This document shows, in pieces, positions 43,723-53,959 of a stretch of 64,000 nucleotides of DNA. The notes below the pieces were generated by a model that saw nothing but the letters and a program-made list of their open reading frames with translations, ran no database searches and had not been told where the DNA came from. The first letter of the stretch is position 1. Each line of letters starts with the position of its first letter. The position numbers and the translations under genes are program-made. This stretch comes from Palsa-1248 sp963737835 (GTDB taxonomy: Bacteria > Gemmatimonadota > Gemmatimonadetes > Gemmatimonadales > Gemmatimonadaceae), in the NCBI GenBank assembly GCA_963737835.1, contig CAVTUH010000001.1, positions 2,418,001 through 2,482,000 of the forward strand, given 5' to 3'.

Positions 43723-46700
43723 ATGCTCCTCCTCGCCATCGGGGCTGCTCTCATCGCAATCCCCCCCCGCGGAGCTGACAGTTCGGCGCGCGCCGTCGTG
43801 GCGCATGCGCTGCGAGCGGTCGAGGGCGACAGTGCGGGCGTTGCGGAAGCGCGGTGGGCCGAAGCGCTCGCGGCGGACCGGGGCGATCGACTCTCGGCAC
43901 TCGGACTGGCGACCCTCGCCCGGCTCACGTACCGATACGATGAGGCCGACGCGGCGCTGACGGCGCTGATCCCAGTCGCGGCGAGCACCCTCGAGGCGGG
44001 TGTCCCGCGGGTCGATGCCGTGGCGGTCTACGCGGCGTTGGGCCTCGGCTGGTCGTACGACGCGCGGGGATTTCAGGCCCGCGCGGACAGTGCGTTTGTC
44101 CGTGCCCGAGTGATGGCTCGCTCGATCCCGGATCGCGCAGCCGAGACCGAGGCGCTCGTCGGGAGATCGGTCAATCGCGCCGCGCAGCTTGGGATTTCGA
44201 TCGGCAATGCGTTGCTCGATACCGCGGCGCACGTGATGCCTCCCCACATGAGCGATCTCGAGGCCGCGATCGCCGTGCGCCGTGCGCTCTTTGCCACCGT
44301 GCTGTCCCATCCAGACGCGGCCACACGCGCGCGGGCGGCCGCGGCGCTCGCGCACCGCGCCGGTGAACCGCGAGAGGAAGCGCGCGCGCTGCGAGCCCTC
44401 GCGCTTGGCCTCGAGTTGAGCGGCGCGTACGACTCGAGCGCGGTCGTGCTGATCAGGGTCGAACGGATCGAGCGTCGGGTCCACGATCGCGCGACGCTGG
44501 CCGAGACCCTGATGCGCCACGGAGACATTTACCACAACCGCGGCGACATCGGGCCGTACAAGGAATACGTGCTCGCCGCGCACGCGGAGGCGGACGCATC
44601 GCACAACCTGTACGCCCTCGCGTCCGCAAACATCGGCCTCGCGGCCGTGGCGCTCTTGCTCAACGATCTCGTCAGTGCGTCGGCCTATCTCGATCGCGCG
44701 ACGGTGCTGTACGACACGATGCAGGACGAGAGCGGGCGCGCACTCGTCCGCACGTACCGGGCGGATCTCGCCGTCAATGCGGGGCAGTGGTCGGCCGCCC
44801 GCGATCTGGCGCAGCAAGCGCGCGACTTCGACCACAAGATCGGCGACCCCGCGGAGTTCGAGGAGTGGCGCGACCTGATCGCGATCGATATTCGCGGCGG
44901 CGATCTGCCGGCTGCCGAGCGCTCGCTGGTGGCAGCGGAAGCGTTTACTCGGGCGCGTCGGCAACCGCGGTGGTATGCGAGTCTCGATGTCGATCGGGGC
45001 CGACTCGCGCTCGCCGAGGATCGACCAGCCGCCGCGGGTGCGGCGTTCACGCGGTACCTGCAGACCCTCGATACCGCAGAGCATGTCATGCGATATACCG
45101 CGCGCGCATTTCTGGCGGAGACCGAAGCGCGGCAAGGCCTGCTGGACCGAGCGGATCTCGAGATGACGGCCGCGGAAGACGAGCTCGAATGCCTGGCGCA
45201 GTACGCTCACCGACCGCGCGCTGCGACCGTACGTCTTTCAGGTTGGAGCGACCGAAGCGAACGACCGCGACGCCGCCACCGCGACGGTGCTCGCCGTGCT
45301 GGCGGCGCAGCGTCCGTCGGTCGCGTTTGCGCTGGCCGAGCGGCGTCGCGCGCGCGATCTGGCGAACCGCCTGGTCCGCCTCGCGGCCCTACGCGATGCG
45401 TCGGTGGACACGTCGTCGGAAGCCGCGGCGAAGCCACCGGGAAGCCTGACCCGAAGCGGAGACGTTGCCGCGCGCGCGACTGGTGAGCAGGGCGAGGCGG
45501 ACTCAGTGGCGGCCGTGCTGCCGGATCGCCATACGGCCCTCGTGGAATTCGTCACCGGTGCCTATGGCGCACCCACCACGGTGTTCGTCGTCGCGCAGTC
45601 TCAGGTCCGGTCGCCGCTCGGGCCGCGTTCCGCAGTGTTGCAGGCGTACACGGCTCCCAGTGCGGACTCGTTGGCGGGCCCGATCGAGCGGTTTGTGACG
45701 TTGCTCGAGAGCGGCGACGATGCGGTCTCGCTGTCGACCACGATCGGCCGATCGATTCTGGGTGTCGCGCTGCGCGAGCTGGGACCCGACGTGACGCATC
45801 TCATCATCGTGCCCGACGGCCCGATCTATCGCGTTCCCTTCGACGCGCTCCGAACCTCGGACGGAGAACCGCTGGCGGCGAAGTACGCGATCACGATCGC
45901 TCCGTCGGCCGCCGTATTGCGAGCCCTGTGGCGGCGACCCCACCCGGCCGGCGGGGACCGGCGGCCGCCACGCTTGCTCGCGCTGGCGGATCCCGCGTTT
46001 CCGGCGCCGTCGGCCGACACCGAACGCACATCGGTCAATCCCTATCGTGATGTGGCCGATTCGAAGGGTGGCCTCGAGCGTCTCAGCGCGTCCGCGGAGG
46101 AGGCCCGCCTCGTCGCCCGCTACGCACCGTCCGCCGACGTCCGGTTGCGAGAGGCGGCGAGCGCGGCGTACCTGCTACATGCTCCACTCGATGGGTATCG
46201 GGTGATTCATGTCGCGACCCACGCACTCGTCGATGAACGGAGCGTGGCGCGGACCGCGCTGGTGCTCGCGGCGGGGAGTGGAGAATCCGGTTTCGTGACG
46301 CCGACGCAACTGGCCTCATTGCGCCTCGATGCCGATCTGGTGGTGTTGTCCGGGTGCCGCACCGCGGGCGGTGTCGTGATCGACGGCGACGGGGTGCAGG
46401 GGCTGACCGGGCCACTCCTCGCCGCGGGAGCACGCTCGGTCGTTGCGACGCAGTGGCGAGTGGGCGACCGGGCGATCGTGCCGATCGTGGACGCGTTCTA
46501 CGCCGCGATGGCCCGGGGGCTCCCGGTGGGGGACGCGCTGGAGTCGGCGAAGCGCGACGCGATCGCGCGTGGCGTGCGCACTGCGGACTGGGCCGCGTTT
46601 ACGGTCGTCGGCGATCCGCTCGCACGTCCTCCGCTCCGAAGCCCGGGTCCCACCACGCAGACGCTCGTCGCATGGTGCGTCCTGGTCCTGCTGGGTGTCG

Positions 46701-46771
46701 GGATCGGGGTTGCCGCGGTGCGTGCCACTCAGCGGGGTTTCGTGCGCCCGCTGCGAACCGGTCGTGGTTAG
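43723..46771 (+). CDS. TPR-CHAT protease-like protein (frameshifted as sequenced)
   Basis: The first frame (from ATG 43723) has a short signal-like start and many degenerate TPR helices (ARWAEALAADRGDRLSALGL, ANIGLAAVALLLNDLVSASA, RADLAVNAGQWSAARDLAQQ). Near 45187 an extra G breaks the frame; removing it continues as ELNAWRSTLTDRALRPYVFQ into the CHAT domain: LIIVPDGPIYRVPFDALRT, catalytic His in VIHVATHAL (46220-46222) and Cys in VVLSGCRTAGG (46355-46357). A C-terminal membrane helix (LVAWCVLVLLGVGIGVAAV) follows. CHAT is a caspase/separase-like peptidase fold; TPR-CHAT proteins act in stress or death-like pathways with mostly unknown substrates. Confidence 0.83.
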
Positions 46772-46885
46772 TTTGGTCGTGGTCCCGCCTGCCTGTTGAG
46801 CGGGTGGCCACGCGACCAGCGCGGCCCACGTCACCACGAACGGCGTCGAATCGGCGGGCTCCCACGGCCAATCAACGGTCATCTT

Positions 46886-47821
46886 ATGGACACGATCATT
46901 GGCGTCGACGTCGGCGGGACAAAGACTGCGATCGTGGAAGCGACCGTGACCGGCGACACCTTGCAGCGGGTCAGTCACCCGACGGAAGGGACGCGGCCGT
47001 TCGCGGACACATTTCCGGCGCTGGCGGCCCTGATCGATCAAACGTTGCAGACGGCCCGTGCGGCGGGCCGGACGCCCAAGGCAATCAGTATCGTCTCGCC
47101 GGGACCGCTCCGAGCGATCGAGGGGGTGATCATCAATCCGCCCAACCTCCCCGGCTGGCACAATCTGAGGCTCAAGGACGCGGTGGCGACCCGGTTCCCC
47201 GGGCTGCCGGTGTATCTCGACCACGATGCCAAGGCCGGGGCGCTGGCCGAGTTCTGGTTTGGCGCTGGGCGCATCCGCGCGGGCCTCGAGCACATGATTT
47301 TCTTGGTCTACGGTACCGGGATGGGTGCCGGGATCATTGTGCACGGGAAGATCCTGCGGGGTGCGAGCGAGACTGCGGGTGAGCTGGCAACGCTTCGAGT
47401 CGCTCCTCCGGACGACGCTCGTGTGAAGGCGGGCGGCGGCTGGGAGGAGTACGCCTCGGGTCGCGGACTGACGGTGCTGGCGCATCGCATGTTCCCGGCG
47501 CGCTGGCCGAGCGTCCCCGAGATCCGCACGATCGTGGATGCAGCGCTGGCGGGCGACCCTGACGCGGTCGAGGTGGTCACCGAGTCCGCGCGGTGGTTGG
47601 GGTCCGGGATGGCCACGTTGGTGGACGTGTTGAACCCGCAGCTTATCGTGCTTGGCTCGCTTGGTGTCGTTCTGGGCGACCTCGTGCTCGGCCCCGCCCG
47701 CGAGGCGCTGCGGCGGTATGCGAGGCCCGCGGCGGTGGCGGCGTGCCAGGTGGTGCCGGCCGCGCTCGGCGATCGATTGAGCTCCGTGCAGTCGATCATG
47801 CCAGCGCTGGCGCACCAGTAG
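46886..47821 (+). CDS. ROK-family sugar kinase
   Basis: 311 residues from ATG 46886. The phosphate-binding motif IGVDVGGTKTAI opens the protein; the catalytic region is YLDHDAKAGALAEFWFGAG and the second nucleotide segment YGTGMGAGIIVHGKILRG. It should phosphorylate glucose, an N-acetylated sugar or similar. The family zinc motif (CxCGxxGCxE) is absent: the matching stretch reads KAGGGWEEYASGRG, without cysteine, so the zinc-binding loop is lost or replaced. Confidence 0.88.
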   Translation: MDTIIGVDVGGTKTAIVEATVTGDTLQRVSHPTEGTRPFADTFPALAALIDQTLQTARAAGRTPKAISIVSPGPLRAIEGVIINPPNLPGWHNLRLKDAVATRFPGLPVYLDHDAKAGALAEFWFGAGRIRAGLEHMIFLVYGTGMGAGIIVHGKILRGASETAGELATLRVAPPDDARVKAGGGWEEYASGRGLTVLAHRMFPARWPSVPEIRTIVDAALAGDPDAVEVVTESARWLGSGMATLVDVLNPQLIVLGSLGVVLGDLVLGPAREALRRYARPAAVAACQVVPAALGDRLSSVQSIMPALAHQ

Positions 47822-47837
47822 GAGAGGACAGGAAAGC

Positions 47838-48000
47838 AAACGGCGGGGTCAGGGGTCGGGGGTCAGGGGTCAGGGAACGACAACCGCAACGACAACGACG
47901 GGCGACGCACTGCGTCGCCCCTACCGGTCCAAGGTCGGTCGCGGTGCGCTGCCACTGGCCCTTCGATTTGTTCCTGGTCCCTGACCCCCAACCCCAGGCC
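47838..48000. repeat. Heptamer-arm inverted element, family B (copy 3), with REP-like palindrome
   Basis: Left arm ggggtcaggggtcgggggtcagg (47846-), right arm ctggtccctgacccccaaccccagg (to 48000), core with the REP-like gggcgacgcactgcgtcgccc (about 47905) and gtcgcggtgcgctgcc. It follows the ROK gene. The rest of the gap to 48240 shows no gene; a TATTAT at 48166 may be a promoter -10 for the next gene. Confidence 0.85.
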
Positions 48001-48239
48001 CCGCAGTTGAGTCGGCACGTCTGTCATAAAACGGATCGCCGGCCCGTTCATTTACCGGTGGGCCACACGCCGCCCGGGGTAGCGAGGGGCGGATCGACGA
48101 GTCGGTGGGCTCGCCGCGTCGCAGCGGGAACGTGCGACCGCTTTAGCGACGACCTGCACGCGACGTATTATTTGGGACGCTCGATGCGGATGTACCCGAC
48201 CGGGGAGGCCTTCCCCGGCGTCAGCAAGAGGATGGTGTG

Positions 48240-51200
48240 ATGTTTGGATCGAAGTCCGTGCGAACCAGATCGAATGTGTGGGTGCGGCAGCCGAGGGCGA
48301 CGCATGCGTGGCCCCTACGTGTCGCGTTCCTGTCGGCCGTTGTGTGCCTGATGACCGTCGGCGCCCCGCGGCGGGCAGACGCCCAGTACTTCGGTCAGAA
48401 CAAGGTCAATTATCAGACCTTCAAGTGGTCGACGCTGCACACCGAGCACTTCGACATCTGACTACTACCCGGCCGAATCGCTGGCGGTCGCGGATGCCGC
48501 CAGGATGGCGGAGCGCTGGTACGTGCGCCATTCGCTGGCGATGCGGGACACGTTTACCAAGAAGCCCATTGTGCTGTACGCGGACGACCCGTCGTTCCAG
48601 CAAAACAACGTGGTCGGGTACCTGCCGGAGGAGGTCGGCGGCGTGACCGAGCCGTCTCGAAGCCGAGCCCTGCTTCCGTTCCCCGGCTCGTACTGGGACG
48701 TCAACCACATCATTGGCCACGAGTTGACACACGTGTTCCAGTTCGACGTCGCGGGGGCGCAGCGCGGGGGGCTGAGCAACGTCGAGCGGCTCCCGCAGTG
48801 GTCGATCGAGGGCATGGCAGAGTATTTCTCGCTCGGCCGGTACGACCCCAACACCACGATGTTCCTGCGGGACGCGGCGCTGCGGAACGACCTGCCGCGC
48901 ATCAAGAAGCTGAACAGCCCCAAATACTTCGCCTATCGGTACGGTGAGGCGATGTGGGCTTTCATCGGTGGGACGTTCGGGGACAGCGTGATCCCGACGA
49001 TTTACCGCGCATCGCTGCGATCGGGGCTCGAGCCGGCGGTCCGGGCGGTACTGGGCATCACGACCGACTCCCTGTCGAAGCTGTGGATCGCGTCGATCAA
49101 GACGCAGCTGCTCCCGGACGCCAAGACTCGCACCTTGCCGCAGGAGCTGGGGAAGCAGCCGTTCGGGAAGCTCACCCTCAACACCTTCGATCTCGCGCCG
49201 GAGTTGAGCCCGGACGGGAGCAAGATTGCGCTCATTCGATTCCGCGGTCTGCCGTTCCAGGACCTGCTCGTGGCTGACGCGACGACGGGGAAGGTGCTGC
49301 ATCATCTCACGAGCCCGAACTCGAACCCGCATTTCGACGTGTTGTCGTGGACCAATTCGTCGGGCTCCTGGTCCCCTGACAGCAAGCGCATCGCGGTGCC
49401 CGCGTTCGAGAACGGCCGCGTCGAGATAGAGATCTTCAACGTGGCCAAGGGCCTCGACGAGCGCCACATCCGGCTCCCGGGCGTCGGCCAGGTGCTCGGG
49501 ATGGCGTGGAGTCCCGACGGGGCGCAGCTCGCGGTGTCCGGCATGTCGGGCGGATGGAGCGACCTGTATCTGTACGACCTGCGGACGAAGGTGACCAAGC
49601 AGTTCGAGCACGACCGGTACGCCCACTTGCAGCCGGCGTGGTCGCCGGATGGCCACACGCTGGCGTTCATGACGGACAGCGGTGCGCCGACGAACATGGA
49701 CCTGCTGGAGTTCCGGCCCTTCCAGATCGCGCTGATGGACATGACGGCGCCCGATCATCCGTCGCGGCTGCTGCCGCTCTTTGGTGGGCGCGCCAAGAAC
49801 ATCAATCCGCAATTCAGCCCCGACGGACAGTCGCTGTTCTTCGTGGCCGATCCGGATGGGATCCCGGACGTCTATCGCACGAACCTGACGACCGGCGCGA
49901 TCACGCGGGTGACCCGCGTCGCGACCGCGATCACGGGCCTGACGTACGAGTCACCGGTAATGTCCGTCTCCCGGCTGACGGGACGGATCGTGTTCGACGT
50001 GTTCCAGGGACCGGGACAGAGCTACTCGATCCACGAGCTCGACGCGAGCGAGGCGACGGGTGCCGGAGTCAACCAGGTGGTCGACACCTCGTCGACGCAG
50101 GGGCTGCAGCCACCGGCCGTGCAGGATATCATCACCGAGCGGATCAGCAACCCTCGACTGGGCTTGCCGGTGCAGCGCGAGTTCGCGGTCTCACCCTATC
50201 GGCCGACGTTCCAGCTCGATGGCATCGCGACGGCGGGCGTGGGCGTGGCCTTTGGCGGTCCCTTTGGAACGGGGGCCGGTGGTGGCGTGGCGTTCCAGTT
50301 TGGCGACGAGCTGGAGGACCACATCATCGCCGCAACGGTCCAAGCCTCGGGGCAGATCCAGGACATCGGTGGCCAGGCCGCCTACATCAACCAGGCGCAT
50401 CGCTGGAACTATGGCGTGGCGATCTCGCACCTCCCGTACTTGCAGCTCGGGACCGCGGCGTTCGACACGGTCCTCGTCAGCGCGAACGGGACGAAGACGC
50501 CCGCGACGCTGCTGCAGGAGCAGTATCTCTACACGTACTACGAGCAGTTCAACCTGTTCGGGCAGTATCCGCTCTCGATGACTCGGCGGTTCGAGCTGGC
50601 GGGCGGATTCACGTACATCCACTACGGGCTACGCGCTGACGAGTACATCCAGGAGCAAAACGGCGCGACGTACTTCGTCGGGCAGCAGGTGCCGTTACCG
50701 ACGCCGCCGGGGTTCAGCCTGTTTCAGACGTCGGCGGCCTACGTGGTCGACTACTCGAACTTCGGCTTTACCTCGCCGATCGCGGGCGGGCGTTATCGCC
50801 TGGAGGTCGACCCGTACTTTGGCACTCTGAATTTCGTTGCGGAGAACGTCGACTATCGGCGCTACTTCTTCGCCAACCCGTTCACGGTCGCGTTCCGCAT
50901 CAACCAATACGGGCGCTGGGGGAAGGATGCGGAAGACCCGCGCCTCTCGCCCTTGTACATTGGCGACCCCTACTTCATCCGCGGCTACGACATCACCACG
51001 TTCAACGCCTCGGAGTGCCCGTCGCTATACACGGGCGCCGGTTCGTGTCCGCTGTTGAATCGTCTGCTCGGCAGTCGCATGGCGGTTGGGAACATCGAGG
51101 TCCGCATCCCGTTGCTCGGTGTCCCGCAATACGGTCTGATCAACTTCCCCTACCTGCCCACCGAGATCGCGCCCTTCCTGGATGGCGGGTTGGCGTGGTC

Positions 51201-51387
51201 GAGCAACAGCCACATTGAGCTGACGTTGAATCCGAACGACCAACGCAGCATCCCGGTGTTCAGTGCCGGCATTGCCGCGCGCGTCAACATTCTCGGATAC
51301 ATCGTCGGCGAGTTCTACGTCGCGCGCCCATTCGAGCGTCCGGGCGTGGGGAATCAGTTTGGGTTTGTGCTGTTGCCGGGCTGGTAA
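48240..51387 (+). CDS. Peptidase-MA-like / PD40 propeller / Omp85-type barrel protein (frameshifted as sequenced)
   Basis: From ATG 48240 the first frame gives a signal peptide (VAFLSAVVCLMTVGAPRRAD) and YFGQNKVNYQTFKWSTLHTE, HFDI; one extra G at 48460 breaks it. Removing it gives HFDIYYYPAES and continues to the stop, about 1048 residues in all. A gluzincin site follows: IIGHELTHVFQFD (48718-48732) and Glu in WSIEGMAEYFS. Next come PD40/TolB-type propeller repeats (ELSPDGSKIALIRF, AWSPDGAQLAVSG, AWSPDGHTLAFM, QFSPDGQSLFFV). The C-terminal 400 residues are a barrel of surface-antigen type, with DPYFIRGYD and the final strand ending FGFVLLPGW. It should sit in the outer membrane. A REP-like palindrome (48293-48312) is translated inside the signal region. 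Confidence 0.84.
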
Positions 51388-51389
51388 GA

Positions 51390-51445
51390 CGGCGCTGCGC
51401 GCCCGAGAAAGGAGAACGCCAGAAAGGAGAAGGGAGACGACAGGG
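51390..51445. repeat. Heptamer element, family C (one arm with hairpin)
   Basis: ggcgctgcgcgcc hairpin, then gagaaaggagaacgccagaaaggagaagggagac. It starts three bases after the stop of the barrel protein. Confidence 0.82.
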
Positions 51446-51478
51446 ACCCTGCCCCGCGCAGGCGTGTATTTTCTCCAA

Positions 51479-53137
51479 ATGCCGTCTCCCACTCACCGTC
51501 TTCGATCCTGCGTGGTCGGCGCGCTCGCTCTGGCGTGCGCGTCGGGTGGGGCGCTTGCGGCGCAGCAGCCTGCGCCGCGGTTTGGAACGATCGTGGGCGT
51601 CGTGATCGACAGCTTGCACAACACCCCGCTGACGCACGCGGACGTGCAGATCGAGGGGACGACGCGGGTGGCGCGCACGGACGGGGACGGCAACTTCCAT
51701 TTCGACTCGGTATCCGCGGGGTCAGTGCGGCTGGGGGTGTTTCACCCGTTGCTCGATTCGCTCGGCGCAGGCGTGGCATCTCCGCCGCTCACGGTCCGCG
51801 CGGGCGATACCCTGCTGGTGACACTTGCGACGCCGTCCGCGACGGCGCTCGCGGAGTCAGCGTGCCGCGACGTGGTACGTCCGGGCGGTGTGCACACGCC
51901 TGACGCCCAAGGTCCAGCGGAGATCATCGGACGCGTGCTCGATGCGGACACGGACCAGCCGATCAACAACGTCGAGGTCTCGGTCAGTTGGCTGGAGGTC
52001 CAGGTCGGCAAACAAATCGGGTTCCATCGCGATCGCCACACGCGTGGCGCGACGACGACTCTTGGCGGACAATTCCGCTTGTGTTATCTGCCGCTGGACC
52101 TGAACGGCACCTTGCACGCGGTGCGTCGCGATGGTGGAGCGGCTGCGGTGGCGTCGGACGTGAGTCGTCCGGTCCGGGTGCAAGGGCACCTGGTCACCCT
52201 GATCACCCTGCACATGGCGGCATTAGCGCCGCCGACGATCGCGTCGTTGGCTGCGGCGGCGACAGTACCCGACAGCCAAGCGGGCACGACGACGGCCGCG
52301 GCGCCATCCACGGCTGGCACGGCACCCGCGGCGACCGCGACGACGACGGCGACGACGGTGCGCCGCGCGGATCTGACGCATCGGTACGTGGTGGGCTCAG
52401 CGCAGCTCACAGGACACGTGATGAACCCGACGACCACGCAGCCAGTCGTCGGCGCACACGTGTTCGTGGTCGGGGGCGCGGATTCAGCGATGACGAGCAG
52501 CAGCGGTGACTTCTCGCTGCGGCGGTTGCCATCGGGCACCCGCATGCTGATCGTCCGCGAGGTCGGGTACGAACCAGTGACGATGCCCGTCGAGCTGACC
52601 AGTCGCGCGCCGCAGCACGTCACCGTGCTGTTCAGCGGGCGCACAGTGCGAGCGCTCCCGCCGGTCGTCGTCACGGCGCGCTACGATTCGGGGCTCAAGC
52701 ACGTGGGATTCGACGCGCGGAAGGCGTCGGGGATGGGGACGTTCTGGACGGCGGACGTGATCGATTCGCACAAGGCGAACGAGTTCCACGACCTCTTCGG
52801 CACGTTTAACGGCGTCCTCATCGACTACAACGAACAGGGGCGGGCGTCGCTCATGGCCTCCCGCGCGGCCGGCTCCTGCATCGGCTACGCGACGGGGACG
52901 AACGGTCAGCCGAACATGACGGTCGGCGAGAACTGTGGGCCGTGTCTGACCTATGTGATCAATGGCGTACCGTACGACGAGTTGGAAGAAGGGGACATGG
53001 ACACGTACATCCGGCCCAGCGAGATCGGCGCGATCGAGATTTACCTGCCGAGCCAGGTGCCGCACTCGCTGCCGGGTGTCGTCAAGCCCGACTGCCTGAA
53101 CATCGTCGTCTGGTCCAAGGCTAAGCTCGGCATTTGA
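51479..53137 (+). CDS. Exported carboxypeptidase-regulatory-like / plug-like protein
   Basis: 552 residues from ATG 51479 (the ORF continues upstream into the preceding gene). Sec signal (GALALACASGGALAAQQ). Three CarboxypepD_reg-type beta domains: GTIVGVVIDSLHNTPLTHAD, AEIIGRVLDADTDQPINNVE, AQLTGHVMNPTTTQPVVGAH. An Ala/Thr-rich linker separates the second and third. The end (RALPPVVVTARYDSGLKHVG, DLFGTFNGVLIDYN, PSEIGAIEIYLPSQVP) resembles the TonB-receptor plug, but no barrel follows. It may be a truncated receptor or a partner of one; the full receptor gene lies 0.8 kb downstream. Confidence 0.83.
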   Translation: MPSPTHRLRSCVVGALALACASGGALAAQQPAPRFGTIVGVVIDSLHNTPLTHADVQIEGTTRVARTDGDGNFHFDSVSAGSVRLGVFHPLLDSLGAGVASPPLTVRAGDTLLVTLATPSATALAESACRDVVRPGGVHTPDAQGPAEIIGRVLDADTDQPINNVEVSVSWLEVQVGKQIGFHRDRHTRGATTTLGGQFRLCYLPLDLNGTLHAVRRDGGAAAVASDVSRPVRVQGHLVTLITLHMAALAPPTIASLAAAATVPDSQAGTTTAAAPSTAGTAPAATATTTATTVRRADLTHRYVVGSAQLTGHVMNPTTTQPVVGAHVFVVGGADSAMTSSSGDFSLRRLPSGTRMLIVREVGYEPVTMPVELTSRAPQHVTVLFSGRTVRALPPVVVTARYDSGLKHVGFDARKASGMGTFWTADVIDSHKANEFHDLFGTFNGVLIDYNEQGRASLMASRAAGSCIGYATGTNGQPNMTVGENCGPCLTYVINGVPYDELEEGDMDTYIRPSEIGAIEIYLPSQVPHSLPGVVKPDCLNIVVWSKAKLGI

Positions 53138-53224
53138 ACCACGCGACGGCCGAGTCCCTCGCACGCGGCTTGCTTTACTCCGGCGGTGACCCAATCAGCG
53201 CCACTTTATCGGAGAAGGCACTCC

Positions 53225-53786
53225 ATGTCCATTCGTCGTACACTGCAAGCCGCCGCTGTCGCAGCCGGCTGCTTCGGCCTCCCGCTCAGCTCCGCGCACG
53301 CCCAACTCACCTTTAGCGCCGGTGGCGGTGCCACCTGGCCGCTGAGTACCCTGGGCAACTCCTACAAGACCGGGTACAACGCGCTGGCGTCGCTGGGCAT
53401 CGGCATTCCCGACTGGCCGGTCAACCTCCGGGTCGACGGCATGTTCAACCAGAATGCATTCCGCGCCGGGCGTGTCCGCCGGGACGCTCCAAATGTGGAC
53501 CCTCAACGCGAACGTCGTGTGGAACATCACACAGGGGAAGGGCGTCACCCCGTACCTCATCGGGGGCGTCGGGTACTACAACGACAGCTATGATGTTTCG
53601 GTGAACGGGTCGAGTGTCAGTGCGGGCGGCAACATCCACAACAACGCCTTCGGTATCAACGGCGGCGCGGGGTTCCGATTCGGCCTCTCGTCGCTATCGC
53701 TTTTCGTCGAGTCCCGCTACCACTACGCGTTCCAGTCGGCGTTCAATCCGCAGTTTATTCCGCTGACGGTGGGGATAACGTTCTAG
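53225..53786 (+). CDS. Outer-membrane beta-barrel (porin-like) protein (frameshifted as sequenced)
   Basis: From ATG 53225 (cggagaag ahead) a Sec signal (AAAVAAGCFGLPLSSAHAQ) and the first strands (LTFSAGGGATWPLSTLGNSY, GMFNQNAFRAG) are in one frame; the rest (GVSAGTLQMWTLNANVVWNI, YLIGGVGYYNDSYDV, LFVESRYHYAFQSAF, PLTVGITF) is one base off. Dropping one G in 53468-53470 restores about 186 residues, the size of an eight-stranded OmpX/OmpW-like barrel ending in Phe. Small solute channel or structural role; substrate unknown. Confidence 0.82.
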
Positions 53787-53792
53787 AAGCAA

Positions 53793-53915
53793 GGGGTCAG
53801 GGATCAGGGGTCAGGGATCAGGGGAAGACACCGAGAGGGCCAGTCGCGAGTGCAGCGGCTGGCCCTCAGTGTTTGTTGTAGTTCCCTGACCCCTGACCCC
53901 TGACCCCTGCCGTTA
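53793..53915. repeat. Heptamer-arm inverted element, family B (copy 4)
   Basis: Left arm ggggtcagggatcaggggtcagg, right arm ccctgacccctgacccctg, inner stem gagggccag/ctggccctc around tcgcgagtgcagcgg. It separates the barrel gene from the TonB receptor. Confidence 0.88.
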
Positions 53916-53959
53916 TATCCCCCCAACACCTCTCGGCGGGAGACCGTAATACTTCCCGC

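Noticed and set aside
43654..45210. 518-residue minus-strand open frame
   Set aside because: Shadow of the TPR-CHAT gene, with composition typical of antisense reading and no motifs.
48421..49812. 463-residue minus-strand open frame
   Set aside because: Antisense to the peptidase/propeller gene; Arg/His/Val-rich and motif-free.
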